From: Oscillospiraceae bacterium
Lineage (GTDB): Bacteria > Bacillota > Clostridia > Oscillospirales > Ruminococcaceae
DNA: 64,000 nucleotides
Assembly (NCBI GenBank): GCA_031266415.1
Contig: JAISBB010000001.1
Location: 285,556-349,555, forward strand
Reading direction: 5' to 3'
A model generated the notes under the pieces. That model worked only from the letters and a program-made list of their open reading frames with translations. It ran no database searches and was not told the origin of the DNA. Made by a program: the position numbers and the translations under genes. Shown one piece after another: positions 8,573 to 17,890 of the stretch; the first letter of the stretch is position 1, and every line of letters starts with the position of its first letter.

Positions 8573-9613
8573 GTGAAAATTGAAAAGTTGCTTGAACAAC
8601 TGTGTAATTTAATTTGCACACCCGGGGAAGAACTTAAAGAGCAAAAACTCGAGGCAATTCTCAAACCTTACGGAAAAGCCCAAAAAGACAACCTAGGGAA
8701 CACCATTCTCAAAAAAAATGCATCTAACAAAGCACTCAACCGTGTTTTGTTAGATGCACACATAGATGAAGTTGGTGCAATTGTAACTAACATCACTAAA
8801 GATGGATTTCTGAAAGTTGATTCTTGCGGTTCTGTTGACCCGAAAGTCTTCTTTGGAGCAGAAGTGCTTGTTGTTGGCAAAAAACAGCTGCCAGGCGTGG
8901 CTTGCCAAACACCACCGCATTTACAAACTACAAATAAAACCTGTGTGCCAGAAATAACTAACAGTTATATAGATATCGGGTATAATTTTGAACACGCAAA
9001 AGATTTTGTGCCTCTCGGAAGCCGTGTTATTTTGCAATCTGTTTTTCTTAAATTAAAAAATCATATTTATTCAGGGCGCGCAATGGACAACAGAGCCGGA
9101 TGCGCTTCCGTTATTTGTGCACTAGAGATATTGAAAAACACCTCTTTAAAAAACACAGAAATCAATGCTGTTTTTAGTGCAATGGAAGAGGTGGGTTGCC
9201 GAGCACTTCCATGTGCAGTCTCTAAACTAAAACCAACACACACCATTATCATTGATGCAACATTCGGCACCACAAAATCAGAAGATTCTGAGCTTATGCA
9301 ACTTGGGAAAGGACCTGCTTTAGGGATTTCGCCTGGGTTAAATGAAAAACTTAAAAACCTACTCGCAAAGCAAGCAGAAAATCACAACATCCCTTTTCAA
9401 CTTGAAGTTTGCGGCGGAAAAACAAGTACAAATGCAGACAATTTAATGAATCACAAAAAACCAATGCTAATTTCAATTCCACTTAAATACATGCACTCAC
9501 CAGTAAGTTGTGTAAACTTAAAAGATATTGAAGCCACGGGTTTTCTTGTTGCCAAATTTATTCAAAATCTGGACCTAACGGTTCTGGAGGAAAATATTAA
9601 TGGTCGGCACTAA
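8573..9613 (+). CDS. M42-family glutamyl/leucyl aminopeptidase-like metallopeptidase
   Basis: A cytoplasmic dinuclear-metal aminopeptidase of the M42 (FrvX/endoglucanase M) family. Metal and catalytic motifs are in order: DAHIDEVGAI, GRAMDNRAGCA, SAMEEVGCR (catalytic Glu pair) and IIDATFG, with the final metal His in MHSPVSCVNLKDIEATG. The 346-residue length is typical. The start is GTG with a GGAGG site. It overlaps the next gene by 14 nt. M42 proteins form TET-like dodecamers that degrade short peptides; the exact substrate cannot be read from sequence. Confidence 0.9.
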   Translation: MKIEKLLEQLCNLICTPGEELKEQKLEAILKPYGKAQKDNLGNTILKKNASNKALNRVLLDAHIDEVGAIVTNITKDGFLKVDSCGSVDPKVFFGAEVLVVGKKQLPGVACQTPPHLQTTNKTCVPEITNSYIDIGYNFEHAKDFVPLGSRVILQSVFLKLKNHIYSGRAMDNRAGCASVICALEILKNTSLKNTEINAVFSAMEEVGCRALPCAVSKLKPTHTIIIDATFGTTKSEDSELMQLGKGPALGISPGLNEKLKNLLAKQAENHNIPFQLEVCGGKTSTNADNLMNHKKPMLISIPLKYMHSPVSCVNLKDIEATGFLVAKFIQNLDLTVLEENINGRH

Positions 9614-10844
9614 AAAATTTATTTTTAGAACTCTTCTGTTAACAATCAGTGTAACGCTTATTGTTGCTGCTACACACATTTTTTCTCCCGTTAAAATTCA
9701 CCAAACCATTTCGGCACGTGAATGTACCCATTCCTTATCTTTCAAAACAACCGGATTAATAATTCGCGACGAAGAGACATTGAATTTAGGCTCTATTTAT
9801 GGTCCCAACATCATTGTAGAGCACGCCAAACGAAACGGCGAACACATAAGAATAAACGAGCCAATGCTAATCATCTACAGAAGTGCATCAGATATCCACA
9901 ATGTAAACGAGCTTGCTAAACTGAAAATGCAAAGAGTCCGGTTGCTGGAGTTAATGGCTCATGCCCACAATATTTACGCATCTTCTGAAATTCTCGCCAA
10001 ATCCATCTCAGAACCGCTTCTTAAACTGGTAAAAAGCATTAAAAATAGAGATCTTGACAGTATTCAAGAAAACAATTTAAACTTTTTAACTTTAATTAAT
10101 AAAAAAAAACTGGCCACCGGACAAGAAACACAATATACAAGTAGAATTGCTGCATTAAACACACGAATCCAAACACTTGAGTGCACAAAGCCAGAAATTT
10201 TAGGAACACACCCGGCAAATGCTACTGGCTGTTTTTTCTCATTTATAGATGGATATGAAACACTGTCCACCAGCGAGATTTTTTCGCAAGCAGATGATGC
10301 AAATTTAGAACAAATCTACGCTTCCATGATGCAAAAAAAAGAAGAGAAAAACCCTCTTCATGGAGTCAAAATTGTTACAAACTATAACTGGTTTATGGTA
10401 ACACTTGTAGATGAAATTATTGCTAAAAATATCCTTAAGCATCAAAACAATATAACGTTGAATTTTGGATTTAAAGGTGGCCAAATGGTTCCTGCAAAGT
10501 TGAGAAAAACCATAAATTCAAAACTCCCAGGCAAACAATTTCTCGTTTTCAGCAGTAACTATATGAACAGCAGACTTGCTGCGCTAAGGATTTGTGTTGT
10601 TAGCATTTGCACAGGGAATGTGAAAGGGATTAAGTTCCAAACTTCAGCAATTCGATTTTTAAACGGTAAAAAAGGTGTTTTCACTAAAGAAGGAACCCTA
10701 ATAAAATTCAAACAAGTTGACGTGGTTTATCAAGATGAAAATATAACCATTTCTGCAGTTAAACCAGGTCAACACGGTTATTTAGAATGCTTGGATGAAA
10801 TTATAGTAAAAAGTAAAAATTTATTTACAGAACGCGCCGTTTAA
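9600..10844 (+). CDS. HlyD-like membrane-anchored protein
   Basis: The 414 residues have one N-terminal transmembrane helix (about 8-27) and an extracytoplasmic region. This holds a barrel-sandwich-like half motif (TTGLIIRDEETL), a helical hairpin (about 100-195) and a C-terminal beta-rich region. The layout matches the clostridial proteins annotated as HlyD-family adaptors, which are often found near division and wall genes. No partner ABC or RND transporter lies nearby, so an efflux role is not supported by context. Overlap with the M42 gene implies coupled translation. Function is unknown. Confidence 0.6.
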   Translation: MVGTKKFIFRTLLLTISVTLIVAATHIFSPVKIHQTISARECTHSLSFKTTGLIIRDEETLNLGSIYGPNIIVEHAKRNGEHIRINEPMLIIYRSASDIHNVNELAKLKMQRVRLLELMAHAHNIYASSEILAKSISEPLLKLVKSIKNRDLDSIQENNLNFLTLINKKKLATGQETQYTSRIAALNTRIQTLECTKPEILGTHPANATGCFFSFIDGYETLSTSEIFSQADDANLEQIYASMMQKKEEKNPLHGVKIVTNYNWFMVTLVDEIIAKNILKHQNNITLNFGFKGGQMVPAKLRKTINSKLPGKQFLVFSSNYMNSRLAALRICVVSICTGNVKGIKFQTSAIRFLNGKKGVFTKEGTLIKFKQVDVVYQDENITISAVKPGQHGYLECLDEIIVKSKNLFTERAV

Positions 10845-10861
10845 TTTAAAAGAAAATTTTT

Positions 10862-12235
10862 TCATTTCCCCACACAAAAACGTCCAAAAATGTCATCTAA
10901 AATCAAGTCTGAGATATTTTCGCCATTAAGCTCGTTCAGCACTTCCAACGCATTTTCAAGTTCCACGCTAGCCACATCTAAACTCCCATTAAGTAATAAC
11001 TTTTTAACTTTTTGAAGCTGTGTAACAGCACGGCTCACACAATTATATTGCCTTTCATTTGCAGGAACACACCCAAGGTGCAGACCCGGCATCAATTTTA
11101 ACCTTATTGCCGCCACAATTTCCTCCCTAAAGTGCTCGTTGTGTGTAGTTCCTTTAATAATTTGAGTTGCACACTTTTCAATTTGCGTTATATCTAATCT
11201 ATTGGGCAAATCCATTTTATTAATTATAGCAATAACATGTTTTTTATCCACTATTTCATGAAAAACTTGTTCATCTAATTCATCTAATGGTCTTGATGCA
11301 TCAAAAACAGCAAGTACAAGAAAAGACTGCGCTAACTTGTTTAAAGCCAATTTAACTCCCATATTTTCAACCACATCATCTGTTTGTCTAATCCCCGCAG
11401 TATCAGCAAGGCGCACCACAACACCATCAAAAATTATAGATTCTTCGATGACATCCCTGGTTGTCCCCGGAACATCTGTAACTATGCAGCGTTCCAGGCC
11501 AAGCAAAAGATTTACAATTGTAGATTTCCCAACATTAGGTTTCCCCACAACAGAAACAGAAATTCCCTCGTTAATCATTTTCCCAGCTTCATAACCAGAA
11601 AGAAGTTCCGTTAATTTATTTATTACCTGCGCAATTTCACTATCAATGGACTTTAAATTAACCGGATCAACTTCCTCTGGGTAATCTATAAATGCTGCCA
11701 CATGCCCCAGCACATTTAAAAGTACTTTTGATTCCTTATGTATTTTTTCACAAAGCTTGCCCTGTTTAATCTGTAGTGCAGCATTGTGCGCCTGCTCAGA
11801 ATTAGCAGAAACAAGATTCATTACAGCTTCTGCCTGAGTTAAAGTTAATTTCCCATTTAAGAAAGCACGCCTGGTAAATTCTCCAGGTTCCGCAGGTCTT
11901 GCCCCAGCCGCAAAAACACTCCTCAGCAGCTGCTTTAAAATAAACAATCCAGAATGCACTGAAAGCTCCACAACATTTTCACCTGTGTAGCTTTTAGGCA
12001 TGTTAAAATTAAGAAGAACAGCCTCATCTAAAATCCCCCGTTTAACATCAAAGACATGGCCAAAAACAGCCCTGTAGCCACCAAGTTTTTCAATATTGGT
12101 GGCTTTATTAACGGGGGTGAATACACTCTTTGCCACAAGCTTTGCATTTGGCCCAGAAATTTTGATTGTTCCAATACCACCTTGAGCAAAAGGGGTTGAA
12201 ATCGCCGCTATTGTATCTTCATAAAAAATCTTCAT
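10862..12235 (-). CDS. mnmE: tRNA modification GTPase MnmE
   Basis: MnmE, with MnmG, makes the 5-carboxymethylaminomethyl group on wobble uridines. From the ATG at 12235 there are 457 residues: the formyl-folate-binding N-terminal domain (TIAAISTPFAQGGIGTIKIS), a helical domain, a G domain with GKPNVGKSTI, DVPGTTRDV, DTAGIR and NKMD, and the C-terminal FCVGK ending that carries the reactive cysteine. The frame is open 14 codons further upstream, but those would lie upstream of the predicted transcription start. mnmG is not in the window. It is convergent with the HlyD-like gene, with a 17-nt gap. Confidence 0.96.
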   Translation of the reverse strand: MKIFYEDTIAAISTPFAQGGIGTIKISGPNAKLVAKSVFTPVNKATNIEKLGGYRAVFGHVFDVKRGILDEAVLLNFNMPKSYTGENVVELSVHSGLFILKQLLRSVFAAGARPAEPGEFTRRAFLNGKLTLTQAEAVMNLVSANSEQAHNAALQIKQGKLCEKIHKESKVLLNVLGHVAAFIDYPEEVDPVNLKSIDSEIAQVINKLTELLSGYEAGKMINEGISVSVVGKPNVGKSTIVNLLLGLERCIVTDVPGTTRDVIEESIIFDGVVVRLADTAGIRQTDDVVENMGVKLALNKLAQSFLVLAVFDASRPLDELDEQVFHEIVDKKHVIAIINKMDLPNRLDITQIEKCATQIIKGTTHNEHFREEIVAAIRLKLMPGLHLGCVPANERQYNCVSRAVTQLQKVKKLLLNGSLDVASVELENALEVLNELNGENISDLILDDIFGRFCVGK

Positions 12236-12242
12236 AAACAAA

Positions 12243-12271
12243 ATTATAATAAATTTTATGCAATGTGTAAA
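12243..12271 (-). promoter_or_regulatory. mnmE promoter, implying a leaderless mRNA
   Basis: On the minus strand: TTTACA (12266-12271), a 17-nt spacer, TATAAT (12243-12248). Only seven bases separate the -10 from the mnmE ATG at 12235, so the mRNA should start at or next to the start codon. No Shine-Dalgarno sequence can be found upstream of that ATG, which fits. Confidence 0.7.
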
Positions 12272-12364
12272 GTACACTAAACATAACTAAACATCCGTGA
12301 ATTCTGCGCCATTTCGCACAGAATGCCACCTTGGCTTGGATTGTAACCTTATTTGGTTCATCAT

Positions 12365-12392
12365 TTTACTCCCATTGCCATTGTGATATAAT
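12365..12392 (+). promoter_or_regulatory. Predicted sbcDC promoter
   Basis: TTTACT (12365-12370), a 16-nt spacer, TATAAT (12387-12392) preceded by TGA (extended -10). It is 46 nt before the sbcD ATG and has an AGAAAGAG site between. Confidence 0.65.
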
Positions 12393-12438
12393 CAAATAAA
12401 ATAATTTTATTTCACTACAATTCAGAAAGAGAATACAA

Positions 12439-13614
12439 ATGAGAATATTACATACGGCAGATTGGCACATAGGGAAAAATTTAGCAGGATTTTCTTTAAT
12501 TGAAGACCAATACTCTATCTTAAGTACGCTCAAAGATTATATAAAAACACAACAAATAGATGTATTAATTGTTGCCGGCGATATATATGATAAAAGTATT
12601 CCATCAATCGATGGCGTGCAGTTATTAGATGATATCCTTTTTGAAATTGTGAATGAAACTCATGCGCAAATTTTCATGATTGCAGGGAACCACGATAACG
12701 CAACGCGACTTTCATTTGGCAATCGATTATATCAAAACAACCCATATATTGCAGGCAAATTCAAACTTGAACTGCCCAAAATCACTCTAAAAGATACACA
12801 TGGGCCTGTCAACTTCTTTTTACTCCCCTATTTCACACCCGAGAGTATTTCCAAACAATCTGGGAGGATCGTAACCAATTTTAACGATGCATTTCGGTTT
12901 ATAATTGAACACAATCACACACAAATTAACGCAACCGAGCGCAATGTGCTAATTGCGCACGGCTTTTTCTCTTATCTTTTAAGCACAAAAGGAACCTACA
13001 CCGACTTGATAATAACAGAAAATGAACTTCCCGTTGGCGGCGTGGATGTAATGGACATCTCTCCCGCTGTTTTTTTTGACTATGTAGCACTTGGCCATAT
13101 TCACTCACCACAAAATATTTACTACAACCACATTGCATATGCTGGTTCGTTACTCAAATATGCCATCAGCGAATCTGAACACAAAAAGGGGATTATTGAT
13201 ATCACTCTTGCGGAAAAAGGGCACTTGCAAACCAAGCTAGTTGCACTACCACCCAAACGTGATTTAAAAGTAATTACCGGATTCATTGATGACATTATTA
13301 AAGAACCAAATCGTTACCTCACAAACATGTTTGATTATGTTTTTGTAAAGCTGCAAGACACCGAAAGCGTATTTGATGGAATTCACCGCCTGCGCCAAGT
13401 ATTTGAAAATGTTTTGGGATTTAGCCTTCTTAACAATTTTGAAGCAACAACCATTCCAACATGTGAAGCAGGCCACCAACAAAGTATGGAAGACCTTTTT
13501 TGTCAATTCTTTTTGCAGTTAACAGGGGAACAACCCACAAAAAGTCAACTATCAATTATTCAACAAATAGCGTGCCAACAATTCACAGGCAAGGTTGGTG
13601 GTGAACCTCAATGA
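12439..13614 (+). CDS. sbcD: Exonuclease SbcD (Mre11 homologue)
   Basis: The nuclease subunit of SbcCD, which opens hairpins and trims blocked DNA ends. The 391 residues carry the calcineurin-like phosphoesterase motifs LHTADWHIGK, VAGDIYD, AGNHDN and, later, ALGHIHSPQ. A C-terminal capping domain follows. The gene ends TGA inside the ATGA that starts sbcC, so the two are translationally coupled. Confidence 0.96.
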   Translation: MRILHTADWHIGKNLAGFSLIEDQYSILSTLKDYIKTQQIDVLIVAGDIYDKSIPSIDGVQLLDDILFEIVNETHAQIFMIAGNHDNATRLSFGNRLYQNNPYIAGKFKLELPKITLKDTHGPVNFFLLPYFTPESISKQSGRIVTNFNDAFRFIIEHNHTQINATERNVLIAHGFFSYLLSTKGTYTDLIITENELPVGGVDVMDISPAVFFDYVALGHIHSPQNIYYNHIAYAGSLLKYAISESEHKKGIIDITLAEKGHLQTKLVALPPKRDLKVITGFIDDIIKEPNRYLTNMFDYVFVKLQDTESVFDGIHRLRQVFENVLGFSLLNNFEATTIPTCEAGHQQSMEDLFCQFFLQLTGEQPTKSQLSIIQQIACQQFTGKVGGEPQ

Positions 13615-16553
13615 CGCCATTAATATTAAAAGTTTCTGCATTTGGACCGTTTGTTAAAAAAATCACTCTAGATTTTAGCAAACTGAAGAACAACATTTTT
13701 TTGATCACTGGCCCTACCGGAGCCGGCAAAACTTCATTGTTCGACGCCATCACTTTTGCTCTTTTCGGAAAAGCAAGCGGCAATTCCAGAACACCAGACA
13801 ACCTAAAAAGTGACTTCGCCGAAGAAAGTGATCTTTGTTCCGTAGAATTCAGTTTCAAAATTCGCGATGACAAATTCCAAATTCGAAGAGAAGCCCCATA
13901 TGCAAAAACTACTTCGAGAGGAACAATAAGAAACATCAGTGCAAAAGCTTCTTTAACTCTTTCCAATGGGGAGATTTTAACCGGAATTGACACTGTAAAT
14001 TCCAAAATCGAAGAGATCCTGAAATTAAACGAGCGCCAGTTTAAACAAATTGTAATGTTGCCTCAGGGTGAATTTAAACGGTTACTGGAAGCCAAAAGTG
14101 AAGATAAACAATTGGTTTTTAGAAGAATTTTTGGAACTGAAATTTACGATGATTTCAAAAACAAATTAGGCGAAGAATCTAAAAAAATCGAGCAACAAAT
14201 TGCCACTTCGCAAACCTTAGTTTCCGGATTATTAGATAATCTTGTGCCTTTAATTGCAAATGAAAAAATAAAAGAACTTTATCAACAAGAAGCCCCAGAT
14301 ATCAGTGCCATTTTAGAAGAACTTAAACTATGGCTTAAAGCTCGCGAAAATGAATTAACAGATTTCAAAATCGCAATCCATACACAAGAAGAAAGCAAGT
14401 CAAATGCACTAATTCACATGGCACGTGCACAAGATATTAACATCAAAATTCAACAAAAAAATGAACTTGAAAGCAAGTTAACAAAGCTTGAACAAAAAGA
14501 AGAAGCTATAGCCATTTTGAAAAAAGAATTGGCCATGATTAACGCAGCAAAGGAACTCAAAGCCGATTTTTCTTTACTTCAAGAAAAAGAAAAGCAGTTA
14601 GCACAAACTCAGGCAGACATAGTTGCAGAGAAACTCCTGTTAGAGCAACGCTTAAAGAATTTTTATCAACAAGAAACTGCCATAAAAAACTTGCAAGAAT
14701 CTGGTATAAATATTAACGAAGCTAGCAAACAAATCTTGCAGCTTGAAGCACAACAGAACGAACTTAGAAAAATTACAGAAAGGAAAAGCAATTTAGAAAA
14801 TAAAATAAAGCAATTGAAAATAGTGCACTTAGAACAAAAAAGTATCTGTTTAATGCAAAATGAGCTTGCCATTAAGAAAAAGCTAATGGAATTGCACACT
14901 CACATCTCTGCAATTTCACTAGTTTTAGACTACTTTCAAAAACAAGAAAAATTAACCACTTCTGTTGTACAAGAAACGGCTGTTTATTCTGTTCTTTATG
15001 AAACCTTTTTAAAACGGCAAGCGGCACTTTTGGCTTCAAAATTAACAGAAGGAACACCTTGCCCAGTGTGCGGAGCAACAAAGCACCCGCATCTTGCAGA
15101 AGTGGGTGAAGATTTTGTGACCCGACACCAACTTCAGATTCACAAAAAAGATTTGGAACAACTTGAAGCAAAATTACACAAAATTACATTAGAGCTCCAA
15201 ATACAATGTAATCTTCTTAAAACAGCTAACCTGATTGATTTTAATAAAATGGAAGCAACGCACACAAATAATCTAAAAATGCTTTTAACAGAACAGAAAA
15301 ACACTCTAGAAAAAACAACAGCAACACATCTTTTAATTAAGCAAGAATTTGAACAATTGCAAGTTAAGGCAAAAAAGCTAAACGAAACAGAACTTTTCAA
15401 AGCAAATCTTTCGTGCACAGAAGAAATTGCGAAATTAGAGGCAGAAATACGCCAGCAAACTATTGACTATAAGCAAAACGAACCTATTTCATGCGACAAG
15501 ATTGCGCAAAAAATTAAGCAGCTGAAAACAGCAATATCTTACCAAAATCAGCAACATGAAAAGTTGCGCGCTGAATTAACCACAGAACAAGGCAGAATAC
15601 TTGAGAGTCAAAATTTATTAAATCGGCTTAAAAACAACGAAAGCACATTGCAAAAAGACCTTAATACAGCGAAAATTAAATTTCAAAACAGTTTAAATAG
15701 CAACAACTTCAACAACATTAATTCATTTTTGCACGCATTGAAGATAGAAGCAAAATCACACCAAACACAATTAAATGACTATTTCACGCAAAAACAACGA
15801 ATTGTATTCACGCTAGAAGCTTTGCGAACCGAATTGGCCGACAAAAGCGAAGAGAATTTAGAAGAACTTGCACAGAAGCTGGCCACTTTAAACAATAAAA
15901 TTAAAGAACTTAAAATTGAAGAAACCGCACTGGCAAGCATTTTGCAAACTGGCAAGAAGATTACATGCAATGTTGCAGCGGAATGGGAAAAAATTGCAGA
16001 GAAAGAAAAATCATGGCGGAAAATAAACTTTTTATATAAATTAGCAGCTGGCCAAAATTCCTTGAAAATGCCGTTTGAAAATTATATCCTTTCCAATTAT
16101 TTTGACCATATAATTGCAGCTGCAAACGTAAGATTGGTCCAAATGACCACGGCACGATTCAAATTGCGGCGAAAATTATCAAAAAACAAACGCCAACTCT
16201 CTGGTTTAGACTTTGAAATTTGGGATGGATTTACAGGAAGAACCAGAGACATTACAACCCTTTCTGGCGGCGAGGGATTTAAAGCGGCACTGGCACTGGC
16301 ACTAGGACTTTCCGACGTAATTCAAAGCTATTCTGGCGGCACACACATAAACACTATGTTTATTGACGAAGGATTTGGGACCTTAGATGAAGAAACACTG
16401 GATTCAGCCATTGCAACACTAATGAAATTGAAAGACAGTGGTAGACTTATTGGCATTATTTCACATGTTTCTGAACTAAAAGAATTAATTGCAGACAAAT
16501 TAATTGTTAAAACTAGTCCGCAGGGAAGTACAGCTTGGTTTGAACATCACTAA
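13611..16553 (+). CDS. sbcC: Exonuclease SbcC (Rad50 homologue)
   Basis: The ATPase subunit of SbcCD. The 980 residues have Walker A GPTGAGKTS near residue 35, then long coiled coils with a zinc hook CPVC at residues 484-487. The C-terminal half-ATPase carries the signature LSGGEGFKAALALALGL and Walker B FIDEGFGTLDEE. The order and size are as expected for a bacterial SbcC. It overlaps sbcD by 4 nt. Confidence 0.96.
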   Translation: MTPLILKVSAFGPFVKKITLDFSKLKNNIFLITGPTGAGKTSLFDAITFALFGKASGNSRTPDNLKSDFAEESDLCSVEFSFKIRDDKFQIRREAPYAKTTSRGTIRNISAKASLTLSNGEILTGIDTVNSKIEEILKLNERQFKQIVMLPQGEFKRLLEAKSEDKQLVFRRIFGTEIYDDFKNKLGEESKKIEQQIATSQTLVSGLLDNLVPLIANEKIKELYQQEAPDISAILEELKLWLKARENELTDFKIAIHTQEESKSNALIHMARAQDINIKIQQKNELESKLTKLEQKEEAIAILKKELAMINAAKELKADFSLLQEKEKQLAQTQADIVAEKLLLEQRLKNFYQQETAIKNLQESGININEASKQILQLEAQQNELRKITERKSNLENKIKQLKIVHLEQKSICLMQNELAIKKKLMELHTHISAISLVLDYFQKQEKLTTSVVQETAVYSVLYETFLKRQAALLASKLTEGTPCPVCGATKHPHLAEVGEDFVTRHQLQIHKKDLEQLEAKLHKITLELQIQCNLLKTANLIDFNKMEATHTNNLKMLLTEQKNTLEKTTATHLLIKQEFEQLQVKAKKLNETELFKANLSCTEEIAKLEAEIRQQTIDYKQNEPISCDKIAQKIKQLKTAISYQNQQHEKLRAELTTEQGRILESQNLLNRLKNNESTLQKDLNTAKIKFQNSLNSNNFNNINSFLHALKIEAKSHQTQLNDYFTQKQRIVFTLEALRTELADKSEENLEELAQKLATLNNKIKELKIEETALASILQTGKKITCNVAAEWEKIAEKEKSWRKINFLYKLAAGQNSLKMPFENYILSNYFDHIIAAANVRLVQMTTARFKLRRKLSKNKRQLSGLDFEIWDGFTGRTRDITTLSGGEGFKAALALALGLSDVIQSYSGGTHINTMFIDEGFGTLDEETLDSAIATLMKLKDSGRLIGIISHVSELKELIADKLIVKTSPQGSTAWFEHH

Positions 16554-16617
16554 AAATCACAATTCCACCACTAAATTTAATTTTTTTTCTTTTATGTAAG
16601 AATTATTATTTGCGTGC

Positions 16618-16623
16618 TATACT
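16618..16623 (+). promoter_or_regulatory. Extended -10 upstream of hemW
   Basis: TATACT preceded by TGC. No good -35 stands at normal spacing, which is common for extended -10 promoters. The expected start near 16630 would place the in-frame TTG at 16610 outside the mRNA. Confidence 0.45.
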
Positions 16624-16640
16624 GGGAAAAGAGGGAACTC

Positions 16641-16679
16641 ATGTTCACAATTTTATTTATTTACAACGCAAAGACATAA
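16641..16679 (+). CDS. Short upstream ORF (12 codons) before hemW
   Basis: ATG at 16641 with a strong GAGGG site 4-8 nt upstream, encoding MFTILFIYNAKT and ending TAA two bases before the hemW ATG. The hemW ATG has no Shine-Dalgarno of its own. The small ORF could therefore supply ribosomes by termination-reinitiation, or act as a leader peptide. It is supported only by start signals and position. Confidence 0.45.
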   Translation: MFTILFIYNAKT

Positions 16680-16681
16680 AA

Positions 16682-17869
16682 ATGGCACGCAAAGAGGTGG
16701 CGATTAAATTTTTGAACAACATTGGGATTTATATACATTTGCCGTTTTGCTACAAAAAGTGTTGGTATTGCGATTTTTATTCTATAGTCTATAATGAAAA
16801 AATCATGCAAACATACATTGAAGCCGTTTGCAAAGAGCTTATGTTTTATAAGAATTGCAAAAAGCAAGTTAGAAGCATTTATTTTGGCGGCGGAACTCCT
16901 AGTCTTTTGGAACCTAAAGCTATTTCAAAAATTATCACAAAAATAAAACAAACTTTTGATGTTAGCCCAAATGCCGAAGTCACTATAGAAACGAACCCTG
17001 AACTTTTAACAGAAAATTTGGCTTATAATCTGAGAATAAGAGGCATAAACCGAATTTCAATTGGGGCCCAATCTTTTTCTGAAAGAGACTTGCAATTTTT
17101 GAAAAGAGAACATTCACCACAGCAAACACAAAAAGCAATTAAAATCGCAAAAAAGCAAGGGTTCTCAAATATTTCTGTTGATTTTATATTAGGGTTGCCT
17201 TTGCAAACAAGCAAGCAATTCGATGATGCCGCAACCTGTGCAAAAGAAGCCGGTGTTAGCCATATTTCTGGGTATATTTTGAAACTTGAATCTAACTGCT
17301 GCCGCCACATCGAATTACTAAGCGAAGGCGAAACCTGCGATATCTATGAATCTTTTGCTGCCGCAATGAATGCGCATTACTTCAAACAATATGAAATTTC
17401 TAATTTTTCAATAGAAAATAAAGCATGTATTCACAACCTCGGTTATTGGCAGTGCGAAGAATACATTGGGATTGGACCCGCCGCTCACTCATATTTTAAT
17501 GGTACACGCTACCATGTTATTGCCGATATAAATGCATATATATTAAATCTCAGAAGTGCGAACCACCGTTCAACATTGCCCCCACATTTACAAAAAACAA
17601 CCTCAAATCTTAGCCCTTCGCCATCACTTTATGTTGTTGACGATTGCAACTATTTTGAAGAATATGTTATGTTGGGTTTACGACTGAATAGTGGGATAAA
17701 CATCAATAAATTACTTGCGATTGATCTTAACCGTGGCACAAAATTATTAGCAAATTTAAAGAAGAAAAAAGAGCTTATGAAAGTTATTGTTATTAACAAC
17801 GACAGATTGTTTTTAACATTAAAGGGATTCCTGGTAAGCAACTATGTTATAACTTCATTGTTATATTGA
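16682..17869 (+). CDS. hemW: HemW-like radical SAM protein
   Basis: A radical SAM enzyme related to coproporphyrinogen III oxidase; HemW is now regarded as a heme chaperone. The cluster motif CYKKCWYC, set in GIYIHLPFCYKKCWYCDFY, has the HemN/HemW CX3CX2C spacing. YFGGGTPSLL and ETNPELL follow, and the HemW_C-type domain ends the protein. About 395 residues from the ATG at 16682. The frame extends to a TTG at 16610, but that lies upstream of the predicted transcription start. No heme biosynthesis genes are visible nearby. It ends TGA-TAA 20 nt before hprK. Confidence 0.88.
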   Translation: MARKEVAIKFLNNIGIYIHLPFCYKKCWYCDFYSIVYNEKIMQTYIEAVCKELMFYKNCKKQVRSIYFGGGTPSLLEPKAISKIITKIKQTFDVSPNAEVTIETNPELLTENLAYNLRIRGINRISIGAQSFSERDLQFLKREHSPQQTQKAIKIAKKQGFSNISVDFILGLPLQTSKQFDDAATCAKEAGVSHISGYILKLESNCCRHIELLSEGETCDIYESFAAAMNAHYFKQYEISNFSIENKACIHNLGYWQCEEYIGIGPAAHSYFNGTRYHVIADINAYILNLRSANHRSTLPPHLQKTTSNLSPSPSLYVVDDCNYFEEYVMLGLRLNSGININKLLAIDLNRGTKLLANLKKKKELMKVIVINNDRLFLTLKGFLVSNYVITSLLY

Positions 17870-17890
17870 TAATTTAGGAGTGACAACAAA

